The notes: generated by a model not told the origin, from the letters alone. Shown: positions 48,257-58,310, numbered from the stretch's first letter. The stretch: DNA of 64,000 bases from Candidatus Villigracilis adiacens (GCA_016703605.1 JADJBU010000002.1:62001-126000), one strand, 5' to 3'. A program made the numbers and translations.

Positions 48257-51238
48257 TCACGATTCAGGATTCGGGTCCGGGGGAGGCGCGGGGGGCAGGG
48301 TGAAGAAAAAGGTGGACCCTTTTCCCGGTTCGCTCCGGACCCAGATCCTGCCTTTGTGGACCTCGACGATGCGCCGGACGAGGGCGAGTCCGATTCCGGT
48401 CCCTTCGGAATCGGCGTCGAGTTTGTTGAACAATCCGAAGATGCGTTCGTGATGGATGAGGTCTATGCCGATGCCGTTGTCGTGAACAAAGAAGACCGGC
48501 ATCCCGCCTTCCGCGCCCGCCTGCCCGATCTCGATCACCGGGCTGCCTTTCGTGAATTTCGCGGCGTTGTCGATCAGGTTCTGAACCGCCTCGGCTGTGC
48601 GCTGCCGGTCGACATGAACGCTTTCCATTCCATCCTGAACGCGCACCTGGGCATGGCTGGCTTGAAGCCGTCCCTGCACGAGGGCGATGGCTTCGTCCAC
48701 GATCTCGTTGAACGGGACGATGCTGGGCGGGTTGACGAGCCGTCCGATGCGCGAGAGTTCGAGCAGCTCGTTCAGCAGGGTCTGCATCTTGTCGGCGGCG
48801 TCGGAGATGCGTTGAACATCCGCCCGCAGGCGCGGGAGGTTGCCCGTCTGGGCGTCCTGCTCGAGGAAACCGAGAAAGCCGCGGATGGTGATGATGGGAG
48901 ATTTGAGGTCGTGCGAGACGGTGTAGGTGAAACGCTCCAGTTCGCTGTTCTTGTCTTCCAGTTCGCGGATCAATTTCTCGCGTTCGGTCTCGACCCACCG
49001 GCGCTGGCTGATGTCGCGCACCATGATGATCGCGGAGGCGGAAGTGACCGGAGCCACGCGCGCTTCGAAGAATTGGACCTCCTCGCCGGGGGGCAGTCCG
49101 TATTCATAGGAATGCACCTGCCCGCTGTCGATGGCGCGTTCGATGGCGAACATGCTTTGCTGGGCAATCGCCTCGGGGAAGAGTTCGCGGATGGTTTCGC
49201 CGATGAAGTCGCGGGGTTCCATCAGGGTGGTCAGCCCGGCAGACGCCATGAAATCGAGAAAGATGCCGTCTCGCGAAACTTCAAAGATCATGTCCGGGAT
49301 CGCGTCGAGGATGGCGCGTGTGCGCGATTCGGCGTTTCTGAGGGCATCCTGCGCCTGCTTTTGTTTCGTCTGGTCGTAGAACATGGAAAGGATGCAGGGC
49401 TGGTTGTCGATATCGACCAATTCGTACAGGGCGATGACATTGCGGGGTTCGTTCGTTTCGAACCGTGCGAATTCGTAATCGGGGTTGACGATGGAGCGAT
49501 TCTGTTTGATCTTCTCCACAAAAACGCGGCGATCTTCGGGGGAAGCCCACAAATCCAGTTCGAGCACCGATTTGCCCAGGGATGATACAGACGGATAACC
49601 GGTGAGATTCCAATAGGCGTCATTGGCATCCAGCAGGATGCCCTCCTCCAGGGAGGTGATGCAGATCGCAACCGGGCTGGCATGGAAGACCATGCGGAAG
49701 CGTTCCTCGCTTTCCCTGAGGGCGCGTTCCACCTGGCGTTTTTCCGAGATGTCGTGGAACATGCACAGGATGCAGCGCCGGTCGCGGATGTCGATCAACT
49801 CGTAATAACCGAGAGCGGTCTTTTCCGTCCCCAAACCGGAAAACTTGACCTCGACATCCTGCAGGGAACCCTCTTGAAGGAGTTCGTTGACAAATGCGAC
49901 TCGTTCTTCCGGGGCGTCCCAGGTGCCCATTTCGACAGAGGTGCGTCCGAGCGCCTTGTCCGGCTCCAAACCGGAGATCCGCCAGAATGCCTCATTCGCT
50001 TCGAGAAAGATTCCCTCATCAAGCGTTACGATGGCGATGGCAATCTGGCTGTTATCGAACACTTTACGAAAGCGTTCCTCGCTGATGCGCAGGTCTTGCT
50101 CAATGATCCTGCGCTCCTGAATTTCGCGCTGAGACTCTTCGTACAGGTGCGCGTTGTCAATAGCCAGCGAGGCAAGGGCGGCGAGCCGCTCGAGAACGAC
50201 AACCTGTTCGTGGGATATTTTTCTGTTTCGGTCCTGGTAGGCAACGACAAGCGTGCCGATGACTTTCTGCCCGGATTTGAGCGGCACACCCGCCACGGCA
50301 ACGAAATTCGAGGTAGAGGCTGTATTCAACCTGGCTGCGTATGTTTCGTAATCTTCCACAACGAGCGAAGCGCCTTCCTTCCATATGTGCCCGACCATGC
50401 CCTGTCCCTTTTGAACGACGGCTTTGTTCCATTTTGCGAATTCGCCGATTCCCAGTTCCTGGCGCAGCCCGGATTCGTCGGGAAGAATCAAGTCGATGCC
50501 GACATGCGGGGTTTCGAGTAATTCGGATGTGCGGTTGAGGATCGATTCAAGCAGGGGATTCAACTCAAGGCGGTTGAGCAAGCCAAAGGTCGTTTCGTGA
50601 AGCGCGGTCAGGTAACGGGCTTGCAGTTGGAGTTTTTCCTCCGCCCGCAGGCGTTCGCGCAATTCCAGGTTTGCGTTCGAAAGCGAACGGTTCAGGCTTT
50701 GGATCAGGACGTAGGTTAGAACGCTGGAGATGACGAATACAGCGGTCAGGTCGCGGGCGTAACCGAGAGGCGGGTCTATGGTGTATTGCCGAACCCCGAT
50801 ATATTCCTGCAAGGCAAAGACCCAGATGACTCCCACGCTCAGCAGTCCGGCGAGCAACCCCACCCACCATCCCAGGAGCAGGGCGGCAAGCAGCACAAGG
50901 GTCGAAAAGGCAAGGATGGTTATGTCGCGCAACCCGTCTGAGTAAGCCGCCTGGAAGGTCATGGCTGCGCCCATGGCAACGATCACCACCCACCCCGCAA
51001 GGCGCACATGACCCCGGCGGATCATGTACTGCATGAGTAGAATCAAAGCCAGGATGGCGGGAAGAAAGAACTTCGAAGAGTCGCTGAGCCAATCCCCCGC
51101 TATGATCCGCGACAGGGTAATCACGGCAACCGCCGTAAATGTGACCCACCCGAAAAGGTTCAAAACCCGGGCGGCGCGGGTTGTTTCTTCATCCTCGAAT
51201 ATGGAAGGTTGTATGAGACGGCGAACCCATTCGATCAT
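48257..51238 (-). CDS. Large membrane GAF/multi-PAS sensor histidine kinase
   Basis: A 993-residue kinase. About six membrane helices (residues 25-190), a short coiled coil, a GAF domain (about 225-370), three PAS domains (about 385-505, 510-630, 640-755) separated by helical linkers (CILCMFHDISEKRQVERAL, CILSMFYDQTKQKQAQDAL), HisKA with FTYTVSHDLKSPI, and HATPase_c (DNGIGIDL, GTGIGLALV). TATAAT lies 6 nt before ATG 51238, so the transcript is probably leaderless. No response regulator is adjacent. The first two PAS domains are close copies, a tandem duplication. The signal is unknown. Confidence 0.92.
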   Translation of the reverse strand: MIEWVRRLIQPSIFEDEETTRAARVLNLFGWVTFTAVAVITLSRIIAGDWLSDSSKFFLPAILALILLMQYMIRRGHVRLAGWVVIVAMGAAMTFQAAYSDGLRDITILAFSTLVLLAALLLGWWVGLLAGLLSVGVIWVFALQEYIGVRQYTIDPPLGYARDLTAVFVISSVLTYVLIQSLNRSLSNANLELRERLRAEEKLQLQARYLTALHETTFGLLNRLELNPLLESILNRTSELLETPHVGIDLILPDESGLRQELGIGEFAKWNKAVVQKGQGMVGHIWKEGASLVVEDYETYAARLNTASTSNFVAVAGVPLKSGQKVIGTLVVAYQDRNRKISHEQVVVLERLAALASLAIDNAHLYEESQREIQERRIIEQDLRISEERFRKVFDNSQIAIAIVTLDEGIFLEANEAFWRISGLEPDKALGRTSVEMGTWDAPEERVAFVNELLQEGSLQDVEVKFSGLGTEKTALGYYELIDIRDRRCILCMFHDISEKRQVERALRESEERFRMVFHASPVAICITSLEEGILLDANDAYWNLTGYPSVSSLGKSVLELDLWASPEDRRVFVEKIKQNRSIVNPDYEFARFETNEPRNVIALYELVDIDNQPCILSMFYDQTKQKQAQDALRNAESRTRAILDAIPDMIFEVSRDGIFLDFMASAGLTTLMEPRDFIGETIRELFPEAIAQQSMFAIERAIDSGQVHSYEYGLPPGEEVQFFEARVAPVTSASAIIMVRDISQRRWVETEREKLIRELEDKNSELERFTYTVSHDLKSPIITIRGFLGFLEQDAQTGNLPRLRADVQRISDAADKMQTLLNELLELSRIGRLVNPPSIVPFNEIVDEAIALVQGRLQASHAQVRVQDGMESVHVDRQRTAEAVQNLIDNAAKFTKGSPVIEIGQAGAEGGMPVFFVHDNGIGIDLIHHERIFGLFNKLDADSEGTGIGLALVRRIVEVHKGRIWVRSEPGKGSTFFFTLPPAPPPDPNPES

Positions 51239-51496
51239 GTGGAAATTATATCCCTCAACCCCGCCCTGCGCCGGAGTCAAACATAGGGTTTCCATGCACG
51301 GTAGAGAATCCGTAACAAGGAAAAACGTCCCGAAGGTTTGTGTTTTCGTTTGGAGTTGCGCGAAAAAGCCTTCGAGACGACAACTTCGGATAAAGTCTAT
51401 TGCTTAAGGCGATGGTCGCTTTTCTTCACGGCCAACCAGGTTGAAAACCATCCAAAGCGGCTGTCTGTCACCCGCCTGTTGCGATAAAGTCCATTA

Positions 51497-52120
51497 TCAG
51501 GGACGTTCCAGCAACTGTTCCAAAACTTTTTTGGAGGCGTCGTCCACGACCGCGTGCTGACTGCCCCCGTGAGAATCCATGGTAACGACGACCGGGAACT
51601 CTTTCACTTCGATGACCCACAACGCCTCGGGGACTCCAAACTCCAGCTTGAAAACGCCGTGGACCTTGGTCACCGTTTGGGCGAGGAAGGAGGCGGCTCC
51701 TCCAATCGCATGGAAATACACCCCCGGGGTTTCCTGACAGCCCTTCAAGGTTTTCGCGCCCATCCCTCCCTTGCCGATGACGCCCCTGACGTTGAAGTGT
51801 TTCATCACATCGGCTTGATACGGCTCTTCGCGGATGGAGGTGGTGGGTCCGGCCGCGATGAATTTATACTCCCCTGTATCCACTCCGCTGACGACCGGCC
51901 CGCAGTGATAGATAACGGAGCCGTTCAACAGTTTCTTCAATTCTTCGTAGACCTGCATATCGTCGCCCTGCGGCGGACGGGTTTTCTTGATAAAGGTTTC
52001 GATCATCCATTTGTGCGCGGCGTCGCGCCCGGTGACCATCCTGCCGGTGAGCGCCACCGAATCGCCGACCTTCAAATCGCGGATGGCGTCGTCGCTGATG
52101 GGGGTAGTGATGTGTTTCAT
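51497..52120 (-). CDS. Fumarate hydratase class I, beta subunit
   Basis: A 207-residue protein corresponding to the C-terminal part of class I fumarase/L(+)-tartrate dehydratase: LTGRMVTGRDAAHKWM, IYHCGPVV, AAGPTTSIREEPY, GVIGKGGMGAKTL and MDSHGGSQHA-type active-site segments. With the alpha subunit it forms the [4Fe-4S] enzyme of the TCA cycle. The alpha gene lies 100 bp upstream across a palindromic repeat. Start: GGGAGA about 8 nt before ATG 52120. Confidence 0.93.
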   Translation of the reverse strand: MKHITTPISDDAIRDLKVGDSVALTGRMVTGRDAAHKWMIETFIKKTRPPQGDDMQVYEELKKLLNGSVIYHCGPVVSGVDTGEYKFIAAGPTTSIREEPYQADVMKHFNVRGVIGKGGMGAKTLKGCQETPGVYFHAIGGAASFLAQTVTKVHGVFKLEFGVPEALWVIEVKEFPVVVTMDSHGGSQHAVVDDASKKVLEQLLERP

Positions 52121-52143
52121 GGGTCATGTCTCCCAAAACATTC

Positions 52144-52213
52144 ACCACGGAGACCACTGAGCCCACAGGGATTAATAAAGGTTTTTCTCTGTGTTCTCCG
52201 TGCGCTCTGTGGT
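52144..52213. repeat. Intergenic palindrome between fumarase genes
   Basis: An imperfect inverted repeat (ACCACGGAGACCACTGAGCCC ... CTCCGTGCGCTCTGTGGT) of the class found at 14961 and 44751, here within an operon. It may modulate the ratio of the two subunits. Confidence 0.65.
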
Positions 52214-52220
52214 TAAAACT

Positions 52221-53093
52221 TTAATCGTATATGACTTCTTCGCCCTTCACCGTCATCTTGCGGCGGCGATATGCCCAGCACATATAGGAAACCGAGACGA
52301 AGTAGGAAGCGGGCAGGCGGCTCAAACCGGTGATCTTCGTATCGAGGACGGTGGTTTTGCCGCCGAAGCCCATCGGACCGATACCCATTTCGTTTGATTC
52401 CTTGGTCAGGCGTTCCTCCAACTCGGCGAGGTTGGGGTCTTTGTTGCGCGTGCCCATTTCACTGAATAACACTTCCTTAGACTTGATATAGGACGAGCCG
52501 CGGTCGCCGCCGATGGAGACTCCCAAAATGCCGGGCGCGCATCCCTGACCCTGCGCCTTCTGCACCGCATCCAGCACCACTTTGCGTACTCCCGCCAGGT
52601 CGCGCCCCGCGCCGAGGGAATTATCCGGCAGGGAATATTGCCGCCCGACGTTCTCGCATCCGCCGCCCTTGAGCATCAATTCGATGACAAGGTCTTCGCC
52701 TTCGGTCTCTTCAAAATGGATGTAGGGGAAGTCGTCGCCGCCGAGGTTGTTGCCGGTATTCCTGTCGTAGATGGCATCCACCGCATTGGGGCGCATAAAG
52801 GATTTCTTCGTCGCCTCTTCCAGCGCGGCGCGAATCTGCTTCTTCAACTGGATGGTGGACCAGCCCACGGGATAATGCACCTGGAAGATGGGCGTGCCGG
52901 TATCCTGGCAGATGGGCGTTGAATTGGCGCGGGAGAGTTCGATGTTTTTCATGATGGTCTCCAACGCGCCGCGCGCCGCCGAGCCGGGTTCTTCCTTCTC
53001 AATCGACTCTCTCAATCGTTTTTCGACATCCGGCGGCAGGGAACTGGATGTGCGCCGGATGAGTTCGATGATCTCCTGGGTTAAATCTCGCAT
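52221..53093 (-). CDS. Fumarate hydratase class I, alpha subunit
   Basis: A 290-residue alpha subunit. CQDTGTPIFQVHYP, CENVGRQYSLPD and GQGCAPGILGVSIGGDRGS supply the three cluster cysteines of the [4Fe-4S] dehydratase. GGAGG lies 5 nt before ATG 53093. The longer open frame upstream lacks conservation. The enzyme is oxygen-sensitive, which fits a facultative or anaerobic lifestyle, but cytochrome P450 elsewhere in the window shows that oxygen can be used. Confidence 0.93.
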   Translation of the reverse strand: MRDLTQEIIELIRRTSSSLPPDVEKRLRESIEKEEPGSAARGALETIMKNIELSRANSTPICQDTGTPIFQVHYPVGWSTIQLKKQIRAALEEATKKSFMRPNAVDAIYDRNTGNNLGGDDFPYIHFEETEGEDLVIELMLKGGGCENVGRQYSLPDNSLGAGRDLAGVRKVVLDAVQKAQGQGCAPGILGVSIGGDRGSSYIKSKEVLFSEMGTRNKDPNLAELEERLTKESNEMGIGPMGFGGKTTVLDTKITGLSRLPASYFVSVSYMCWAYRRRKMTVKGEEVIYD

Positions 53094-53220
53094 GAAAGCC
53101 TCCGTTACGGACGGAATCTTACTCCCGAAGGGGCGATTTTGCCACATAAAAAAGATGGCGGTCAGGGCATGATCGGAAGAAGAAAAGGGTTCGGTCACGA
53201 TCGTTTTCAGTGGAATTGGC

Positions 53221-53463
53221 GTGATAGCGCCGTTCTTTTTGGCTGAATGTTATGCAAACCGGGAAAACTGGGATTCACTGCTTCAAATCAGCAGCCTTCT
53301 GTTTTTGGCAATCGCCATCTGGATTTTGATGGCGTATCAAACAGAACTGATCCCTCCATTCTTTCTGGACAAGATCATCGTTTCCATCCTTCTTACCATC
53401 CCATTCTTTACTGTCTTTATAATTTTCCTGCCCGCCTTCATGGAGTTTTTTGGTTTGAAATAA
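53221..53463 (+). CDS. Small two-helix membrane protein, unknown
   Basis: An 80-residue ORF with two hydrophobic segments (about 22-42 and 52-75) and a polar loop between (AYQTELIPPFFLDK). GTG is the nearest start, and no Shine-Dalgarno is visible. The frame remains open about 30 codons upstream without a better start. Divergent from the fumarase genes. It may be a real small membrane protein; independent support is lacking. Confidence 0.4.
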   Translation: MIAPFFLAECYANRENWDSLLQISSLLFLAIAIWILMAYQTELIPPFFLDKIIVSILLTIPFFTVFIIFLPAFMEFFGLK

Positions 53464-53780
53464 CCGGGCCAGAAGTTACGCAAAACTCCCTATGTTGACA
53501 GCCTGACGAACTATGGTTTTTGCAAAGTCGCTTGACATCCCTTTGAATTTGCAGCAAGGTTTAACGCGAAAAGCGCAAATTGGGCGAATTTACGCGAAAA
53601 CCAATTAAGAAATTCGCGACATTCGCCTTTTCGCGAAATTCGCGTTAAGGTTTTCCTGACTTTGGAAAAGCCATGCCTGATGAACCTTTGAACCTGTGGC
53701 ATAAATCCGACTTGTGCTAAACTTAACAAATAAAACCCCAGTAAGTCATGATTTTGCCTGACTTACAAAGTGGAGGCTCC
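53464..53780. repeat. Spacer with partial family-B end and nested AACGCGAAA palindromes
   Basis: GAAGTTACGCAAAAC at 53472 looks like the left end of a family B element without a matching right end. Further right, AACGCGAAAAGCGCAAATT... pairs imperfectly with ...AATTCGCGTT at about 53560-53655. No ORF. The next gene's ribosome site GGAGG is at 53772. Confidence 0.55.
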
Positions 53781-55766
53781 ATGCTCACGCCTGTTGAAAA
53801 AATCCTCTTTGCAATCGCAACGCTCGTCTCGCTATACTTCACCTACAAAGGCGTAATGCGCATCGCCGGTCACATCGCCAGCGGAGGGGGCAAAGTGGAT
53901 TGGTCTTTAATCTGGAAACGCTTCTGGAACCTGATTCTCAAAGTGGGGCTTTTCCAACCCGTTTTCCGCCTCCGACTCGTGCCGAGCCTGTTTCATGCTT
54001 TCATCGGCTGGGGATTCCTCTCGTTCCTTCTCATCAACCTCGCAGACCTGGTCTATGCCTACACAGGATGGCGTCTGCTCGATAACACCGGCGTCTTCGG
54101 GAATATCTACCGCCTGATCGCGGACATTGCCAATGTCGCCATCATCGTCGGCATTCTGGCGATGGCGTTCCGCCGCTTCATTCTTCGACCCGCGACTCTG
54201 TCCACGCGCGAGACGACTTTACTCAACCCGAAAGCTCGCACCGGCATCCTGCGCGATTCGGCGATCGTCGCCACGTTCATCTTCGTCCATAACGCGATGC
54301 GGTTCCTGGGCGAGTCGTTCAATTTGGCGTTGGCAGGTCACGCTGACAGATGGCAGCCAAGCATCTCGGCGGCGTCTCATCTTTGGGCGGGGATGGAACC
54401 GGGGGTTTTAGTCGCGGGAGAACATCTTGCGTTTTGGCTATCCATCGGCGCGGTCGTCGCATTCCTTCCTTATTTCCCTTATTCAAAACATATTCACCTG
54501 TTCTTTGCGCCGTTGAATTTTGCGCTCAAGCCCGAACGCAAATCCATCGGGCAGTTGAGTTATATCAATCTCGACGATCAATCCATTGAGCAATTCGGCG
54601 CGGCGAAGATGAAAGACCTCGGCTGGGAACAGATCATGGACAGCTACGCCTGCATCATGTGTTTCCGCTGCCAGGAAGTTTGCCCGGCATATAACACTGG
54701 AAAATTATTATCGCCTGCTGCGCTGGAGATCAACAAACGCTATCACTTCAACGGCGGCGGCACGACCGATGTGGCGATGACCGATCTTATTTCGGAAGAA
54801 GCGGTGTGGGCGTGTACCTCATGCGGCGCGTGCGTGGACATTTGCCCGGTGGGCAACGAACCGATGCGCGACATTCTTGACATCCGCAGAAATCTATCCA
54901 TGATGGAAAGCGCGTTCCCGAAGCAGTTGGAGACGGCGTTCAAAGGCATGGAGCGTAACCAGAACCCGTGGAATGTTTCGCAGGGTGACCGCATGAAGTG
55001 GGCGGAAGGCATGAGCGTACCGACCATTGAACAGAACGCCGAACCTGAAATTTTATGGTGGGTTGGCTGTGCGCCCGCGACCGATTCTCGCGCGCAAAAG
55101 ACCGCACAAGCTTTTGCGAAAATTTTGAATACGGCTGGCGTGAACTATGCCGTGCTCGGCAAGAACGAAGCCTGCACCGGTGATTCTGCAAGACGCGCCG
55201 GACGTGAAGATATTTTCTTTGGCTTGGCTTCACAGAACGTGGAAATTTTGAACGAAGTCGCGCCAAAACGTATTGTGACGACTTGCCCGCATTGTTTACA
55301 TACCATCAAGAATGAATACCCGGCTTTCGGCGGGAATTATCAGGTTATCCATCACACACAACTCATCAATGAGTTGGTGGGCGCCGGGAAAATCTCCATG
55401 AACCTTGAAGGCGATAATATGAAGATCACCTTCCATGATCCGTGCTATTTGGGGCGGCACAACAAGGTCACCGATGCGCCGCGCGATGCGTTGAAATCTG
55501 CTGGCATTGAAACCGTGGAGATGCCGCGTAATGGAGCAAAATCCTTCTGCTGCGGCGCAGGCGGCGCACAGATGTGGAAAGAGGAAGAAGAAGGTTCGGC
55601 GCGAGTCAATGCAACCCGCTTCGCCGAAGCCAAATCCACGGGCGCGAATACGGTGGCAGTGGGCTGTCCTTTCTGTTTGACAATGATGACGGACGCATCC
55701 AAAGGCGATGGCGGGAATATTCAGGTGAAAGATGTGGCGGAGATCGTGGCGGAAAGATTGAAGTAG
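53781..55766 (+). CDS. FadF-like membrane Fe-S oxidoreductase (ETF:quinone type)
   Basis: A 661-residue protein. Residues 1-260 hold about six membrane helices like the nitrate-reductase gamma/heme b domain. Two [4Fe-4S] motifs follow (CIMCFRCQEVCP, CTSCGACVDICP), then two CCG domains (CTGDSARRAG, TTCPHCLH; CYLGRHNKV, FCCGAGGAQM, GCPFCLTMM). This architecture carries electrons from an electron-transfer flavoprotein or acyl-CoA dehydrogenases to menaquinone. It leads the 2-oxoacid dehydrogenase block, where acyl-CoA is made. GGAGG is 4 nt before ATG 53781. The ETF subunits are not in the window. Confidence 0.88.
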   Translation: MLTPVEKILFAIATLVSLYFTYKGVMRIAGHIASGGGKVDWSLIWKRFWNLILKVGLFQPVFRLRLVPSLFHAFIGWGFLSFLLINLADLVYAYTGWRLLDNTGVFGNIYRLIADIANVAIIVGILAMAFRRFILRPATLSTRETTLLNPKARTGILRDSAIVATFIFVHNAMRFLGESFNLALAGHADRWQPSISAASHLWAGMEPGVLVAGEHLAFWLSIGAVVAFLPYFPYSKHIHLFFAPLNFALKPERKSIGQLSYINLDDQSIEQFGAAKMKDLGWEQIMDSYACIMCFRCQEVCPAYNTGKLLSPAALEINKRYHFNGGGTTDVAMTDLISEEAVWACTSCGACVDICPVGNEPMRDILDIRRNLSMMESAFPKQLETAFKGMERNQNPWNVSQGDRMKWAEGMSVPTIEQNAEPEILWWVGCAPATDSRAQKTAQAFAKILNTAGVNYAVLGKNEACTGDSARRAGREDIFFGLASQNVEILNEVAPKRIVTTCPHCLHTIKNEYPAFGGNYQVIHHTQLINELVGAGKISMNLEGDNMKITFHDPCYLGRHNKVTDAPRDALKSAGIETVEMPRNGAKSFCCGAGGAQMWKEEEEGSARVNATRFAEAKSTGANTVAVGCPFCLTMMTDASKGDGGNIQVKDVAEIVAERLK

Positions 55767-55824
55767 GTCAGTGACCAGTTACCAGTAATCAGTGGGCGGG
55801 CAGAAATGTCCGCTCATTTTTTTC

Positions 55825-55855
<31 letters not shown>

Positions 55856-55889
55856 TATAATCCCTCCAACACCAACTCAGGAGAGATTC

Positions 55890-58310
55890 ATGCCCAACAA
55901 AAAGAAGGGTACGATCGCGCTTCCCCTTGAAAAAGATGAGATCATAAAAGATTACCGCCTCGCCTATCAAAGCAGGCAGGCTTCCCTTATCGGTAGACGC
56001 GAAGTATTAAGCGGCAAGGCAAAGTTCGGCATATTCGGCGACGGCAAAGAGATCGCGCAACTCGCCATCTCCAGAGCCTTCCAAAAAGGCGACTGGCGCT
56101 CCGGCTATTATCGCGACCAGACCTGGATGTTCATGCTTGGCGTGATGAGCATTCAGGAATTTTTTGCGCAACTCTATTCCCATGCCGATACTACTTATGA
56201 TCCAGCCAGCGGCGGACGACAAATGAATGCCCACTTCGCCACGCGGCATTTATATCCCAACGGCTCGTGGCGTCCGCAAACCCAACTCTACAACACAACA
56301 TCCGACATCTCCCCCACTGCCGCGCAAATGCCGCGCGCGGTTGGTCTTGCGTACGCGTCGGTGGTATATCGCAAGCTCAAAGACCTGCACGACCTCAAAG
56401 ATTTTTCGGTCAACGGTAACGAAGTGACTTTTGCCACCATCGGCAACGCCTCCACAGCCGAAGGTTTATTCTGGGAATCGATCAACGCCATTGGCGTGCT
56501 CAAAGCCCCCGCCGTCATCACCATTTACGATGACGGCTATGGCATCTCCGTTCCGAATCAATTTCAGATGGTCAAGGAAAATATCGGCGCGTTGCTCAAG
56601 GGCTTCGAACGCGACCCGCGCACCCCGCCAGACAAAGTCCATAACGGCTACGACCACTACACCGTCCGCGCCTGGGATTACCCCGCCCTGCTTGAAACCT
56701 ATCTCACCGCCGCCGAAATCGCCCGCGAATATCACATCCCCGCCCTCGTGCATGTCATCGACGTAACCCAACCGCAAGGTCACAGCACCTCCGGCAGTCA
56801 CGAACGATACAAATCCGCAGAGCGACTCAAGTGGGAAGAAGAATTTGACGGACTCAAAAAAATGCGCGCCTGGATGACGGACAAGCGCATCATTTCCTCG
56901 TCCGAGCTTGATTCTCTCGAAAAGGCAGACTACGACACTGTGGAAGGATTCCGCAAAGCCGCATGGGACGCCTATCTCTCCCCCATCACCGATGAGCGCA
57001 ACCAGGTCATGGACATGCTGGAAGAGATCGCAGGCTCTTCGCCGAATCATGCGTCAGAGTTGCGAATGCTTCGAGACCGGCTGTCAACTCTCCCGTCGTA
57101 CACGAGGCGCGACATCCACACCATTGCACACGAAGCCTTGCGTCTCCTGCGTGACGAGAATCATCCCAGCAAACAAGTCCTCATCCAATGGAAGCATGAG
57201 AACGATGCGGTGACCGTGGAACGATACAGTTCACATTTGTATTCGGGCAGCGCCATGAAAGTGGAAGAAGTAAAGCCCTCCTATTCGGACTCATCCCCAA
57301 CCATGTTCGGCTTCGAAGTGGTCAACGCCGCCTTCGATGCCGCGCTGGCGCGCGACCCGCGCCTGATCGCTTTCGGTGAAGACGTGGGCAAACTCGGCGA
57401 TGTAAATCAGGGGTTCAAAGGAATGCAGGAAAAATACGGCGAGTTCCGCGTGACCGATACCGGCATCCGCGAGGCGACCATCATGGGGCAAGCCATCGGC
57501 ATGGCTTTGCGCGGGCTGCGTCCCATCGCTGAGATTCAATATCTCGATTATGTTTTGTATGCCTTGCAGATCATGAGTGACGACCTTGCGTCTTTGCACT
57601 GGCGCACCGCTGGCGGACAGAAAGCCCCCGTCATCGTGCGCACCCGCGGACACAGGCTTGAAGGCGTGTGGCACGCGGGTTCGCCCATGTCCGGCATTTT
57701 AAGTCTCACTCGCGGCATGTATGTTTTAGTTCCGCGTGACATGACCCGCGCCGCCGGTTTTTACAACACGTTATTGAAAGCCGATGAGCCCGCCATTGTG
57801 GTTGAAGTGCTAAACGGCTACCGTGTGAAAGAACGCCTGCCCGAGAACATCGGCGAGATCACATTGCCGTTGGGCGTGCCCGAAATTATTCGTGAAGGCA
57901 GGGATGTGACCATCGTCACCTATGGCGCATGTTGTCGTGTCGCGCTGGACGCCGCCGATAAATTAGCCAAAGTGGGTATTGATGTAGAAGTCATCGACGT
58001 GCAATCCTTGATGCCTTTTGACATTCACGGGCAGATCGTCGAGTCACTCAAAAAAACCAACCGCATACTATTTATCGATGAAGACGTCCCCGGCGGAGCG
58101 ACCGCTTATATGATGCAGGAAGTCATCGAAAAGCAAGGCGGCTATTTCCATTTGGATTCACCTGCCAGAACTCTTTCTGCCAAAGCACATCGTCCAGCAT
58201 ATGGTTCGGATGGAGATTACTGGAGCAAACCGAATCCGGAGACGGTGTTTGATGCCGTTTATGAGATGATGCATGAAGTGGATCCGGGGCAGTATCCTCT
58301 TTTCAGTTGA
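55890..58310 (+). CDS. 2-Oxoacid dehydrogenase E1, fused alpha and beta
   Basis: An 806-residue thiamine-dependent decarboxylase. E1 alpha (about 1-400) has FGIFGDGKEIAQ, YYRDQTWMF, GNASTAEGLFWESIN and IYDDGYGISVP; the usual GDG of the TPP motif is GNA. A linker is followed by E1 beta (about 455-800) with FGEDVGKLGDVNQG, RVTDTGIREATIMGQAIG, EIQYLDYVLYALQ and the late RTLSAKAHRPAYGSDGDYWSKP. Fused E1 of this type is common in some phyla and acts on pyruvate or branched-chain 2-oxoacids. AGGAGAG is 5 nt before ATG 55890. E2 and E3 follow downstream. Confidence 0.9.
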   Translation: MPNKKKGTIALPLEKDEIIKDYRLAYQSRQASLIGRREVLSGKAKFGIFGDGKEIAQLAISRAFQKGDWRSGYYRDQTWMFMLGVMSIQEFFAQLYSHADTTYDPASGGRQMNAHFATRHLYPNGSWRPQTQLYNTTSDISPTAAQMPRAVGLAYASVVYRKLKDLHDLKDFSVNGNEVTFATIGNASTAEGLFWESINAIGVLKAPAVITIYDDGYGISVPNQFQMVKENIGALLKGFERDPRTPPDKVHNGYDHYTVRAWDYPALLETYLTAAEIAREYHIPALVHVIDVTQPQGHSTSGSHERYKSAERLKWEEEFDGLKKMRAWMTDKRIISSSELDSLEKADYDTVEGFRKAAWDAYLSPITDERNQVMDMLEEIAGSSPNHASELRMLRDRLSTLPSYTRRDIHTIAHEALRLLRDENHPSKQVLIQWKHENDAVTVERYSSHLYSGSAMKVEEVKPSYSDSSPTMFGFEVVNAAFDAALARDPRLIAFGEDVGKLGDVNQGFKGMQEKYGEFRVTDTGIREATIMGQAIGMALRGLRPIAEIQYLDYVLYALQIMSDDLASLHWRTAGGQKAPVIVRTRGHRLEGVWHAGSPMSGILSLTRGMYVLVPRDMTRAAGFYNTLLKADEPAIVVEVLNGYRVKERLPENIGEITLPLGVPEIIREGRDVTIVTYGACCRVALDAADKLAKVGIDVEVIDVQSLMPFDIHGQIVESLKKTNRILFIDEDVPGGATAYMMQEVIEKQGGYFHLDSPARTLSAKAHRPAYGSDGDYWSKPNPETVFDAVYEMMHEVDPGQYPLFS

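Noticed and set aside
48356..49585. A 409-codon plus-strand frame over the PAS kinase
   Set aside because: Antisense shadow of a well-supported kinase.
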